A stretch of 64,000 nt of DNA, from the NCBI RefSeq assembly GCF_051401765.1, contig NW_027480422.1:10744001-10808000 (forward strand). Reading direction: 5' to 3'. The notes under the pieces are model-generated. The model was not told the DNA's origin. It searched no databases and worked only from the letters and a program-made list of their open reading frames with translations. Shown one piece after another: positions 40,498 through 52,500 of this stretch. This stretch comes from Calliopsis andreniformis. Lineage: Eukaryota; Arthropoda; Insecta; Hymenoptera; Andrenidae. How positions within the stretch are numbered: the stretch's first letter is position 1; every line of letters starts with the position of its first letter. The translations under genes and the position numbers were made by a program.

Positions 40498-42690
40498 AGT
40501 GTGGGAGTAATGGGTATTTCTACGTTCCGGGCAACCTAGGCTTCACGCTAGGGCGTTGCACCACCACATCGAATAGCTACGGCGTTAGGAGTCAACGCCA
40601 GAGGCATAACATACAATATAAGTACAACATTTTTTCCATCGTATAAAACGAATAATTGCAATCAGTATTAAGGTTATGGTCATTTCTACGTTCCGGGCGA
40701 CCTAGGCTTCACCCTAGGCGTTGCTCCACCAGATCGAATAGTTAGGGCCTTAGAAGTCAACGCCAGAAGCATAAAATACGATATAAATACCACAGTTTTT
40801 CAATCGTATAACAGGAATAATTGCAAACAGTGTGAAAGGTATGGTCATTTCTACGTTGCGGGCATCCTAGGCTTCACTACAGGGCGTTGCTCCACCAGAT
40901 CGAATAGTTAGGGCCTAAGAAGTCAACGACAGAAGCATAAAATACAATAGAAATACAACAGTTTTTCCATCGTATAACAGTATTAATTGCAACCAGTGTG
41001 AAATATATGGTCATTTCTACGATGCGGGCAACCTAGGGTTCACTCTAGGGCGTCGTTCCACCAGATCGAATAGTTAGCGCCTAAGAAGTCTACGCCAGAA
41101 GCATAAAATACAATACAAATGCAACAGCTTTTCCATCGTATAACAAGAATAATTGCAACCAGTGTGAAAGGTATGGTCATTTCTACGTTCCGGGCAACCT
41201 ATGCTTCACTCTAGGGCGTTTCTCCACCACATCGACTAGCTGCTGCCTTAGAAGTCAACGCCAGAAGCATAAAATATAATATAAATAGAACAGTTTTTCC
41301 ATCGTATAACAGGAATAATTGCAACCAGTGTGAAATATATGGTCATTTCTACGATACGGGCAACCTAGGCTTCACTCTAGGGCGTCGTTCCACCAGATCG
41401 AATAGTTAGCGCCTAAGAAGTCTACGCCAGAAGCATAAAATACAATACAAATGCAACAGCTTTTCCATCGTATAACAAGAATAATTGCAACCAGTGTGAA
41501 AGGTATGGTCATTTCTACGTTCCGGGCAACCTATGCTTCACTCTAGGGCGTTGCTCCACCACATCGAATAGCTGCTGCCTTAGAAGTCAACGCCAGAAGC
41601 ATAAAATATAATATAAATAGAACAGTTTTTCCATCGTATAACAGGAATAATTGCAACCAGTGTGGGAGTAATGGGTATTTCTACGTTCCGGGCAACCTAG
41701 GCTTCACGCTAGGGCGTTGCACCACCACATCGAATAGCTACGGCGTTAGGAGTCAACGCCAGAGGCATAACATACAATATAAGTACAACAGTTTTTCCAT
41801 CGTATAAAACGAATAATTGCAATCAGTATGAAGGTTATGGTCATTTCTACGTTCCGGGCGACCTAGGCTTCACCCTAGGCGTTGCTCCACCAGATCGAAT
41901 AGTTAGGGCCTTAGAAGTCAACGCCAGAAGCATAAAATACGATATAAATACCACAGTTTTTCAATCGTATAACAGGAATAATTGCAAACAGTGTGAAAGA
42001 TATGGTCATTTCTACGTTGCGGGCATCCTAGGCTTCACTACAGGGCGTTGCTCCACCAGATCGAATAGTTAGGGCCTAAGAAGTCAACGACAGAAGCATA
42101 AAATACAATAGAAATACAACAGTTTTTCCATCGTATAACAGTATTAATTGCAACCAGTGTGAAATATATGGTCATTTCTACGATGCGGGCAACCTAGGGT
42201 TCACTCTAGGGCGTCGTTCCACCAGATCGAATAGTTAGCGCCTAAGAAGTCTACGCCAGAAGCATAAAATACAATACAAATGCAACAGCTTTTCCATCGT
42301 ATAACAAGAATAATTGCAACCAGTGTGAAAGGTATGGTCATTTCTACGTTCCGGGCAACCTATGCTTCACTCTAGGGCGTTGCTCCACCACATCGAATAG
42401 CTGCTGCCTTAGAAGTCAACGCCAGAAGCATAAAATATAATATAAATAGAACAGTTTTTCCATCGTATAACAGGAATAATTGCAACCAGTGTGAAATATA
42501 TGGTCATTTCTACGATACGGGCAACCTAGGCTTCACTCTAGGGCGTCGTTCCACCAGATCGAATAGTTAGCGCCTAAGAAGTCTACGCCAGAAGCATAAA
42601 ATACAATACAAATGCAACAGCTTTTCCATCGTATAACAAGAATAATTGCAACCAGTGTGAAAGGTATGGTCATTTCTACGTTCCGGGCAA
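40498..42690 (+). repeat. Seven-monomer higher-order repeat, two copies
   Basis: 40,498-41,528 recurs at 41,659-42,689 with spacing 1,161. Markers are 'gtgggagtaatgggtatttc', 'tagctacggcgttaggagtc' and 'caccctaggcgttgctccac' (a 165-base monomer). Inside each copy an older dimer alternates monomers with 'tgaaatatatggtcatttct' and 'caacctatgcttcactctag'. This makes two nested levels of duplication. Confidence 0.85.
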
Positions 42691-43299
42691 CCTAGGCTTC
42701 ACTCTAGAGCGTTGCTCCACCAGATCGAATAGTTAGGGCCTTAGATGTCCACTCCCGAAGCATAAAATACAAAACAAATAGAACAGTTTTTCCATTGTAT
42801 AAAACGAATAATTGCAACCAGTGTGAAAGCTATGGCCATTTCTACGTTCCGGGCAAAATAGGCTTAACTCCATGGCGTTGGTCCACCAGATCGAATAGTT
42901 AGGGACTTTCAATACAACGGCAGAAGCATGAAATAAAATAAAAATGCAACAGTTTTTCCATCGTATAACAGGTAAGCTGCAACCAGTGTGAAAGTACTGG
43001 TCTTTTCTATGTTCCGGGTAACCTAGGCTTCACTCGAGGGAATTGCTCCACCAGATCGAATAGCTAGGGCCTTAGAAGTCAACGCCCGAAGCTTAAAATA
43101 CAACATATGTACAACAGTTTTTCCGTCATATAAAATGTATAATTGCTAGCAGTGTGAATGTAATGGTCATTTCTAGGTTTCGGGCAAACTAGGCTTCACT
43201 GTAGAGCGTTGCTTCACCAGATCGAATAGTTAGGGCCTTAGAAGTCAACGCCCGGAGCATAAAATACAAAATAAATAGAACAGTTTTTCCATTGTATAA

Positions 43300-44600
43300 A
43301 ACGAATAATTGCAACCAGTGTGAAAGTTATGGTCATTTCTACGTTCCGGGCAACCTAGGCTTAACTGTAGGGCGTTGCTCCACCAGATCGCATAGTTAGG
43401 GACTTAGAAATTAACGCCAGAAGCATAAAATACAAAATAAATAGAACAGTTTTTCCATTTCATAAAACGAATAATTGCAACCAGTGTGAAAGTTATGGTC
43501 ATTTCTACGTTCCGGGCGACCTAGGCTTCACTCTAGGGCGTTGTTCCACCAGATCGAATAGTTAGAGCCTTAGATGTCAACGCCCGAAGCATAAAGTACA
43601 AAATAAATAGAACAGTTTTTCCATTGTATAAAACGAATAATTGCAACCAGTGTGAAAGTTATGGTCATTTCTATGTTCCGGGCAACCTAGGCTTCACCCT
43701 AGGCGTTGCTCCACCAGATCCAATAGTTAGGGCCTAAGAAGTCAAAGCCAGAAGCATAAAGTACAATAAAAATCGAACAGTTTGTCCATCGTATAAGAGG
43801 AACAATTGCAACCAGTGTGAAAGTAATGGTCATTTCTACGTTCCGGGCAACCTAGGTTTCGCTCTAGGGCGTTGCTTCATCACATCGAATAGTTCGGGCC
43901 TTAGAAAACAAATCCAGACGCATGAAATACAGTAAAAATACAACAGTTTTTTCATCGTATAACAGGAATAATTGCAACAAGCCAGAAGGTAATGGTCATT
44001 TCTACGTTCCGGGCAATCTAGGCTTCTCTCTAGGGCGTTGCTCCACCAGATCGAATAGTTAGGGCCTAAGAAGTCAACGTCAGAAGCATAAAATACAATA
44101 GAAATACAACAGTTTTTCCATCTTATAACAGTATTAATTGCAACCAGTGTGAAATATATGGTCATTTCTACGATGCGGGCAGCCTAGGCTTCACTCTAGG
44201 GCGTCGTTCCACCAGATCGAATAGTTAGCGCCTAAGAAGTCTACGCCAGAGGCATAAAATACAATAAAAATACAACAGCTTTTCCATCGTATAACAGGAA
44301 TAATTGCAACAGTGTGAAAGGTATGGTCATTTCTACTTTCCGGGCAACCTAGGCTTCACTCTAGGGCGTTTCTCCACCACATCGAATAGCTGCGGCCTTA
44401 GAAGTCAACGTCTGAAGCATAAAATATAATATAAATACAACAGTTTTTCCACTGTATAATATGAATAATTGCAAACAGTGTGGAAGTAATGGTCATTTCT
44501 ACGTTCCGGGCAACCTAGGCTTCACTCTAGGGCGTTGCTCAACCACATCGAATAGCTACGGCCCTAGAAGACAACGCCATAACTATAAAATACAATATAA
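43300..44600 (+). repeat. Duplicated satellite block S, copy left of the transposon
   Basis: Matches 56,375-57,675 at offset 13,075. Markers include 'aatcgaacagtttgtccatc', 'ggaacaattgcaaccagtgt', 'gaatagttcgggccttagaa' and 'gcaacaagccagaaggtaat'. Subtracting the transposon plus target duplication (7,437) gives an original spacing of 5,638, about 34 monomers. Confidence 0.85.
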
Positions 44601-47600
44601 ATACAACAGTTTTTCCATCGTATAACATGAATAATTGCAACCAGTGTGAAAGTGATGGCCATTTCTACATTCCGGGCAACCTAGGCTTCACTCTAGGGCG
44701 TTGCTCAACCACATCGAATAGCAACGGCCCTAGAAGACAACGCCATAACTATAAAATACAATATAAATACAACAGCTTTTCCATCGTATATGATGTATAT
44801 TTGGAAACAGTGTGAAAGTAAAGGTCATTTCTACGTTCCGGGCAACCTAGGCTTCACTCAAGTGCGTTGCACCACGAGATCGAATGGTTAGGGCCTTTAG
44901 ATGTCAACGCCAGAAGCATAAAATACAATATAAATACAACAGTTTTTCAATCGTATAACAGGAATAATTGCAAACAGTGTGAAAGATATGGTCATTTCTA
45001 CGTTCCGGGCAATCTAGGCTTCTCTCTAGGGCGTTGCTCCACCAGATCGGATAGATAGGGCCTAAGAAGTGAACGCCAGAAGCATAAAATACAATAGAAA
45101 TACAACAGTTTTTCCATCGTGTAACAGGAATAATTGCAACCAGTGTGAAATATATGGTCATTTCTACGATACGGGCAGCCTAGGCTTCACTCTAGGGCGT
45201 CGTTCCACAAGATCGAATAGTTAGCGCCTAAGAAGTCTACGCCAGAAGCATAAAATACAATACAAATACAACAGCTTTTCCATCGTATAACAGGAATAAT
45301 TGCAACCAGTGAGAAAGGTATAGTCATTTCTACGTACCGGGCAACCTATGCTTCACGCTAGGGCGTTGCTCCACCACATCGAATAGCTGCGGCCTTAGAA
45401 GTCAACGCCAGAAGCATAAAATACAATATAAATACAACAGTTTTTCAATCGTATAACAGGAATAATTGCAAACAGTGTGAAAGGTATGGTTATTTCTACG
45501 TTGCGGGCGTCCTAGGCTTCACTCTAGGGCATTGCTCCACCACATCGAATAGCTACGGCCTTAGTAGTCAACGCCATAACTATAAAAGACAATATAAATA
45601 CAACAGTTTTTCCATTGTATAAAATGAATAATTGCAAACAGTGTGGAGGTAATGGTGATTTCTACTTTCCGGGCAACCTAGGCTTCACTCTAGGGCGTTT
45701 CTCCACCACATCGACTAGCTACGGCCTTAGAAGTCAACGTCTGAAGCATAAAATTTAATATAAATACAACAGTTTTTCTATCGTATAACAGGAATAATTG
45801 CAGCCAGTGTGAAAGGCATGGTCATTTCTACGTTCCGGGCAACCTAGGCTTCACTCTAGGGCGTTGCTCCACCACATCGAATAGCTACGGCCTTAGGGGG
45901 CAACGCCAGATGCATAAAATACAATATAAATACAACAGTTTTTCCATCGTATAACAAGAATAATTGCGACCAGTGTGAAAGTGATGGTCATTTCTACATT
46001 CCGGGCAACCTAGACTTCACTCTAGGGCGTTGCTCCACCAGATCGAATAGTTAGGGCCTAAGAAGTCAACGCCAGAAGCATAAAATACAATATAAATACA
46101 ACAGTTTTACCCTTGTATAACAGGAATAATTGCAACTACTGTGATAGCTATGGTCATTTCTACGTTCCGGGCAACCTTGGCTTCACTCTAGGGCGTTGCT
46201 CCACCACATCGAATAGTTAGGTCCTTAGAAGTCAATGCCAGAAGCATAAAATGCAATATAAATACAACAGTTTTTCCACTGTATAATATGAATAATTGCA
46301 AACAGTGTGGAGGTAATGGTCATTTCTACGTTCCGCGCAACCTAGGCTTCACCCCTGGGCGTTGCTCCACCAGATCCAATAGTTAGGACCTAAGAAGTCA
46401 GCGCCAGAAGCATAAAACACAAAATAGATACAACAGCTTTTCCATTGTATATAATGTATATTTGCAAACAGTGTGAAGGCAATGGTCATTTCTACGTTCC
46501 GAGCAACCTAGGCTTCACCCAAGGTCGTTGCTCCACCTGATCGAATAGTGAGGGCCTAAGAAGTCAACGCCAGAAGCATAAAATACGATATATGTACAAC
46601 AGTTTTACCATTGTATAAAATGAATAATCGCGAACCGTATGAAGGTGATGGTCGTTTCTATATTCCGGGCAACCTACGCTTCACTCTAGAGCGTTGATCC
46701 ACCAGATCGAATAGTTGGGGCCTTAGGAGTCAACGGCCGAAGCATAAAATACAAAATAAGTAGAACAGTTTTTCCATTGTATATAATGTATATTTGCAAA
46801 CAGTGTGAAAGCAAAGGTCATTTCTACGTTCCGGGCAACCTAGGCTTAACTGCCGGGCGTTTCTCCACCAGCTCGCATAGTTAGGGACTTAGAATTCAAC
46901 GCCAGAGGCATAAAGTACAGTAACAATGCAACAGTTTTTCCATCGTATGACAGGAATAACTGCAACCAGTGTGAAAGTACAGGTCATTTCTACGTTCCGG
47001 GCAACCTAGGCTTCACTCTAGGCCGGTGATCCACCAGATCAAATAGTTAGGACCTAAGAAGTCAACGCCAGAAGCATAAAATACAATATAAATACAATAG
47101 CTTTTCCATCGTATATAATGTATATTTGCAAACAGTGTGAAAGCAACGGTCATTTCTACGTTCCGGGCAACCTAGGCTTAACTCTAGGGCGTTGCTCCAC
47201 CAGGTCGAATAGTTAGCGCCTAAGAAGTCTACGCCAGAAGCATAAAATACAATAGAAATACAACAGTTTTTCCATCGTATAACAGGAATAATTGCAACCA
47301 GTGTGAAATATATGGTCATTTCTACGATACGGGCAACCTAGGCTTCACTCTAGGGCGTCGTTCCACACGATCGAATAGTTAGCGCCTAAGAAGTCTACGC
47401 CAGAAGCATAAAATACAATACAAATACAACAGCTTTTCCATCGTATAACAGGAATAATTGCAGCCAGTGTGAAAGGTATAGTCATTTCTACGTTCCGGGT
47501 AACCCAGGCTTCGCTCTAGGGCGTTGCTCCACCACATCGGATAGCTACGGCCTTAGGAGTCAACGCCAGAGGCATAAAATACAAAATAAGTACAACAGTT

Positions 47601-48558
47601 TTTCCATCGTATAACAAGAATAATTGCAACCAGTGTGAAAGTGATGGTCATTTGTACATTCCGGGCAACCTAGGATTCACTCTAGGGCGTTGCTCAACCA
47701 CATCGAATAGCTACGGCCCTAGAAGACAACGCCATAACTATAAAATACAATACAAATACAACAGCTTTTCCATCGTACAAGATGTGTATTTGGAAACAGT
47801 GTGAAAGTAAAGGTCATTTCTACGTTCCGGGCAACCTAGGCTTCACTCTAGTGCGTTGCTCCACCAGATCGAATAGTTAGGGCCTTAGAAGTCTACGCCA
47901 GAAGTATAAAATACAATATAAATACAACAGTTCTTCAATCATATAACAGGAATAATTGCAAACAGTGTGAAAGATATGGCCATTTCTACGTTCCGGGCAA
48001 AATAGGCTTAACTCCAGGCCGTTGCTCCACCAGATCGAATAGTTAGGGACTTTCAGTACAACGGCAGAAGCATAAAATACAATAAAAATGCAACAGTTTT
48101 TCCATCGTATAACAGGTAAGCTCCAACCAGTGCGAAAGTACTGGTCATTTCTACGTTCCGGGCAACCTAGGCTTAACTGTAGGGCGTTGCTCCACCAGAT
48201 CGCATAGTTAGGGACTTAGAAATTAACACCAGAAGCATAAAATACAAAATAAATAGAACAGTTTTTCCATTTTGTAAAACGAATAATTGCAACCAGTGTG
48301 AAAGTTATGGTCATTTCTACAATCCGGGCGACCTAGGCTTCACTCTAGGGCGTTGTTCCACCAGATCGAATAGTTAGGGACTTAGAAATTAACGCCAGAA
48401 GCATAAAATACAATATAAATACAACAGCTTTTCCATCGTATATAATGTATATTTGCAGTGTGAAAGCAAAGGTCATTTCTATGTTCCGGGCAACCTAGGT
48501 TTCGCTGTAGGGCGCTGCTCCACCAGATCGAATAGCTAGGGACTTAGAAGTCAACGCC

Positions 48559-48563
48559 ATAAG
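48559..48563. other. Target-site duplication (left), ataag
   Basis: These five bases of satellite immediately precede the left LTR and are repeated exactly at 55,996-56,000 after the right LTR. A 5-bp duplication is usual for BEL/Pao integrases. The intact monomer elsewhere in the array (62,959-62,963) has a single copy. Confidence 0.95.
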
Positions 48564-49180
48564 TGTTTAGACCAACGGTTGATCAATAGATCTTTCTGGT
48601 TTGGTTGAAATTTGCACGTGGTGTGCCGACTAAGGTTTAGCTCGAAGGACCAGAGATACCCATGAATTCTAAGTTGTATCTATCTTTTATTTTGATGAAT
48701 CTTACTTTATACAAAACTGAGTTAGAGGGAGGAGAAAATATTTACAAATAGGAATCCTCGTAACTCCTTAGAGGGAGGCCTCTCTGGGGTAGGTTATGCC
48801 CCAAACTCCCACCACAGACATGGGAGGGACGCCTTTGTCGACAGTGCGTGGGGGTAGTGGTTAGACTCCGTAGGGTGACATCACCCCGGAAAGGCCCAAG
48901 GGGTGACGGACCCCGAGGGTAGCGCGCTAACGGAAGACGCTCGGATTTTATGTTTACGATACGTCAATTACTATTGAGCAGAGACTCGGGACTCTAAAGT
49001 ACATGTGTTTTTCAGACTCGTAAAACGATGAAGCGATTTCTAGGGTCTTTACTCCTCAATTCAAATTAACAAATGATTACCAATAAACTGACACTGTGTT
49101 TCTTCAAAAATAGCAAGCCCAATTCTTCCGTATCGTAAACCTAGTCTACCAGATGTCACACAATTATGATCGTCTTAACA
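48564..49180 (-). repeat. 3' LTR of the BEL/Pao element
   Basis: 617 bp, apparently identical to the 5' LTR. It begins on the plus strand at 'tgtttagaccaacggttgat' and ends 'cgtcttaaca'. In the minus orientation it follows the purine-rich tract and would supply the polyadenylation signal; an AATAAA lies at 48,686-48,691. Confidence 0.95.
48686..48691 (-). promoter_or_regulatory. Possible polyadenylation signal in the 3' LTR
   Basis: The minus strand has AATAAA within 'caaaataaaag', about 125 bases before the outer end of the LTR. It sits only 15-20 bases after the TATA-like motif, so if both are used the signal is in U3 or at the U3/R boundary, as in some other LTR elements. Confidence 0.45.
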
Positions 49181-49192
49181 TTCCGCCCACCT
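49181..49192 (-). promoter_or_regulatory. Polypurine-tract-like primer site
   Basis: On the minus strand 'aggtgggcggaa' lies directly against the 3' LTR. It is ten purines out of twelve, interrupted by one T and one C. Its position fits the plus-strand primer for reverse transcription. It is a little weaker than a pure purine tract. Confidence 0.65.
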
Positions 49193-49535
49193 AGAACTTA
49201 CATGTTCTATCATACAAGCTACAATACAGCTACGTTATGATCGAAAGTCAAACCTTGTTCGCAAAATTACATACATTATGAAATCCATACAATGTGGTAC
49301 CTAATCTCACAATACTTCTAGAGGATCACATACTGTTTGTTGAAAATGAATCGAAGGTAAACGATGCTTATACAAAATGCACATCGCAGTATAAAAAAAA
49401 AAAAAAAAAAAAACACTATAACAATGAAATACTTAATCTAATATTCAAATATCTAAGTTACATTTCTTCCGCTTAATTATAAATATGTACAGATTACAAC
49501 TAAATATGACACATATATATAATATGGAAATTAAA
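49181..49535 (-). other. Retrotransposon 3' region between gag-pol stop and LTR
   Basis: 355 bp of AT-rich sequence with no credible frame. It includes a 21-base A run on the plus strand (49,393-49,413, T on the element's coding strand) and ends in the purine-rich tract. The short plus-strand frame through it reads the homopolymer as lysines and is not a gene. Confidence 0.75.
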
Positions 49536-52500
49536 TCATGTTGAAGTATCTGCGCTTTCTTCTTCGATTGGTAAAACGCAAATTTTAGTAGATGGTCTCT
49601 TTATAATTCCTTCTGGAACTTTAATCGAAACTACACGAACTATACCATCTGAACCTGGATGGAGCTCTACAATTCGTCCAAGTCGCCACCTTAAGGGTGG
49701 AGTATTGTCTTCACGAATAACTACTAACATACCAATTCTTATATCACTGGAATTGTTCATTTGCCACTTGTAACGTTGTTGAAGTTCATGCAAATATTCC
49801 TGCTGCCACCGCTTCCAGAAATGTTGAACAGTTTGTTGTACTAATTGGTATCTATTTAATCTATTTAATTTAATATGCAAAAGATCAACTTGTGGAGGAG
49901 CTGTTAAAGCGTCACCAACTAAAAAATGACCTGGAGTTAACGGTGTAAGATCAGTGGGATCGTTGGATAGGGGTTGAAGAGGACGAGAATTAAGACAGGC
50001 CTCAATTTGCGTTAGAATTGTGTACAATTCTTCAAATGTTAAACGTTGGTCGCCTATGACTCGTTTTAAATGATACTTCGTAGACTTGACTGCACTTTCC
50101 CAGAGCCCTCCAAAATGCGGAGAATATGGAGGTATGAGATGCCACTGTATATCTTCTTGCGATAAGATATTCTCTACACGTTCATTATGTGCTCTATTAT
50201 TTAACAATTTTGAAATTTCATTAAGTTCGTGTTTCGCGCCTACAAAATTTGTGCCATTGTCCGAATAAATACAACGAATCCGTCCTCTACGCGCTATGAA
50301 TCGATATAAACAATTTAAGAAAGCTTCAGTGCTCAAGTCAGTCGCAAGTTCTATGTGGATTGCCTTTGTAACAAAACATACGAATATACAAATATACGAC
50401 TTATATGTTATTTTGCTACGGCCGCGTTCCTTTAATAAAAATGGACCTGCGTAATCGACACCACAGGTATTAAACGGACGGGCAGGAGTCACTCGTGACG
50501 CAGGTAGATTTCCCATAACGTAACTAATGCCAGTTGGTGTAGCTCTAAAACACCTAACACATTTACGCAATATTTTTTTTTTTTTTTTTTTTTTAACTAC
50601 ACTTTTGCCTGACAATATCCAAAAGCGAGATCTTAACGATGCCAGTGTCTGTTGAATACCTGCGTGCAAAAGTCTATGATGCTCGTGTTTGACTAACAAT
50701 GTCGTAAATGGATGATTCATTGGTACAATGACTGGATGTTTCTGATCAAAATTCGTTGGTGCATTTCTGAGTCTACCGCCCACCCTAATCACTCCCCTTT
50801 CATCTAAGAATGGGTTTAACAGTATCAACTTGCTTTTTAATGGTAATAGTTTATTTGCCTTCAACGAATCCAATTCTTTAGCAAATGATTCTTCTTGAAC
50901 GAGTTTTATCAAAACTATTTGTGCATCTAATAACTCATCTGTTGTCAACGGTTTATGCGTTCTATTTCCTTGGACGTTTACCTGTATTCCACGATTCTTA
51001 CTACTATGAACCCGTTCTAATGTAGTTCGAATGAATTTTAAACAATACGCGGTGACGCGACGTAATTTCGTAAAGGAAGAATATTTCAAAAAAATATCAA
51101 CTGTTTGCCTTGGAACTGCTGATAGGGAAGAGATAAATCCTGTTTGACCTTTTCTTTCTTCGGGTACAATTTCTGGAATCGCTTCATTTGCAGAAGGCCA
51201 TTGACTAATATCTTGAATGAGCCAAGCAGGCCCAAACCACCATAATGAATTATCCTTTAAATTTTTAGGAGAAGTTCCTCTTGAAATTACATCAGCTGGG
51301 TTATCTGATGACGATATATGTTTCCAACTATCAATATCTGTTAAGTCTTGAATTTCAGAAATTCGATTAGCTACAAATGTCTTCCATCTCATTGGCTGTC
51401 CCCGAAGCCATGCTATAACAATTGTTGAATCGGACCAAAAATACATCTGATCAATATTTAATTGAATGCTGTCTTTAACCTTTGAAATTAACTGAGCAAG
51501 AAGAAGTGCTGCACACAACTCAAGCCGTGGTAACGAAATCGACTTCAAAGGTGCGACGCGAGACTTTGCACACAATAAGCGAACGGTCCAAATCCCACTT
51601 GTGTCCCATGTTCGCAGGTATACACAGGCTCCATACGCCTTTTCGGAAGCATCTGAAAATCCATGTAACTCTACCTGCTGAACATTGTCACATACTACAC
51701 GTCTCGGGATAGAAAACGAACTAATTATTACGAGTTCTGAACGAAATGTTGTCCACTGAGTATGTAAATCTTGTGGAAGAGTTTCATCCCATTCTAACTG
51801 TAATTGCCAAATACGCTGCATAAATAATTTTGCCGTAGTTATAACCGGACCGATGAGCCCAAGTGGATCAAATATTTGAGCTGTTTCGGACAAAACTGTG
51901 CGCTTCGTAATTCTATTCCTTAGATGAGATTTAACTGAATACCGCAGTTCATCAGGCTCTAATAACCATAATAAACCTAAAGTTTTGGATTCCTTATCTG
52001 CATCCTTAATTTCTAAACTTTGACGAGAATTATCTAAATTGCTTAATATTCTACTATCATTGCTTGCCCATTTTCGTAAATGAAATCCTGCCTGGTTCAG
52101 AATTTGATTTAATTCCTTTTTCAAAACTAAAGCATCTAGCACTGTATCACAACCCGTAAGTAAGTCATCGACGTAAAAATCTTCTATAATTGCCCGACTA
52201 GCTAGTGGATAGCCTTCCGAATGTTCTAATCCTATCTCCTTTAATACTCTAGTGGCTAAAAATGGAGCCGAAGCTGTACCATACGTAATCGTATTTAATT
52301 CATATGTACTAATTGGAAGATTTACGTTTGATCGCCAAAGAATTCTTTGAAACTTCCGATCTGCGGGACGAACGAGTATTTGTCTATACATTTTTTCTAT
52401 GTCAGCCGAAAGAATAAATCTATGTTTCCTAAATCGAAGTAGAATTGAGAACAGATCACTTTGAACAGTAACACCTATGAATTGCGCATCGTTCAAAGAT

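Larger units (their letters stand above)
1..48563 (+). repeat. 166-bp satellite array, left arm
   Basis: This is a head-to-tail array of about 292 monomers of roughly 166 bp, all in one orientation. The spacing is seen directly: landmark words such as 'tttttccatcgtata', 'ctacgttccgggcaacctag' and 'agaagtcaacgccagaagca' recur every 166 bases with few indels. Three main variant classes differ just after 'ccatcgta': one reads 'taacaggaataattgcaacc', one 'taaaacgaataattgcaacc' (or an aaaatgaataattgcaaac form), and one 'tataatgtatatttgcaaac', usually after 'caacagcttttcc'. No conserved open frame exists, since the frame shifts by one base per monomer. Family knowledge: arrays of this kind typically form centromeric or pericentromeric heterochromatin. 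That role here is inference. No gene was found in the whole interval. Confidence 0.97.

Noticed and set aside
1..48563. Regularly spaced repeats resembling a CRISPR array
   Set aside because: The whole 166-bp monomer is repeated with no unique spacers, the sequence is eukaryotic in character and no cas genes are present.
48860..48910. The gggtga-ca-tcaccc inverted repeat in the LTR as a terminator or operator
   Set aside because: It is a short palindrome in a GC-rich LTR of a eukaryotic element. No known factor site could be assigned from sequence alone.
49294..49476. Plus-strand frame with a lysine run between the left LTR and gag-pol
   Set aside because: It reads the 21-A homopolymer in the element's 3' region and overlaps transposon control sequence. 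It has no domain or homologue that I recognise.
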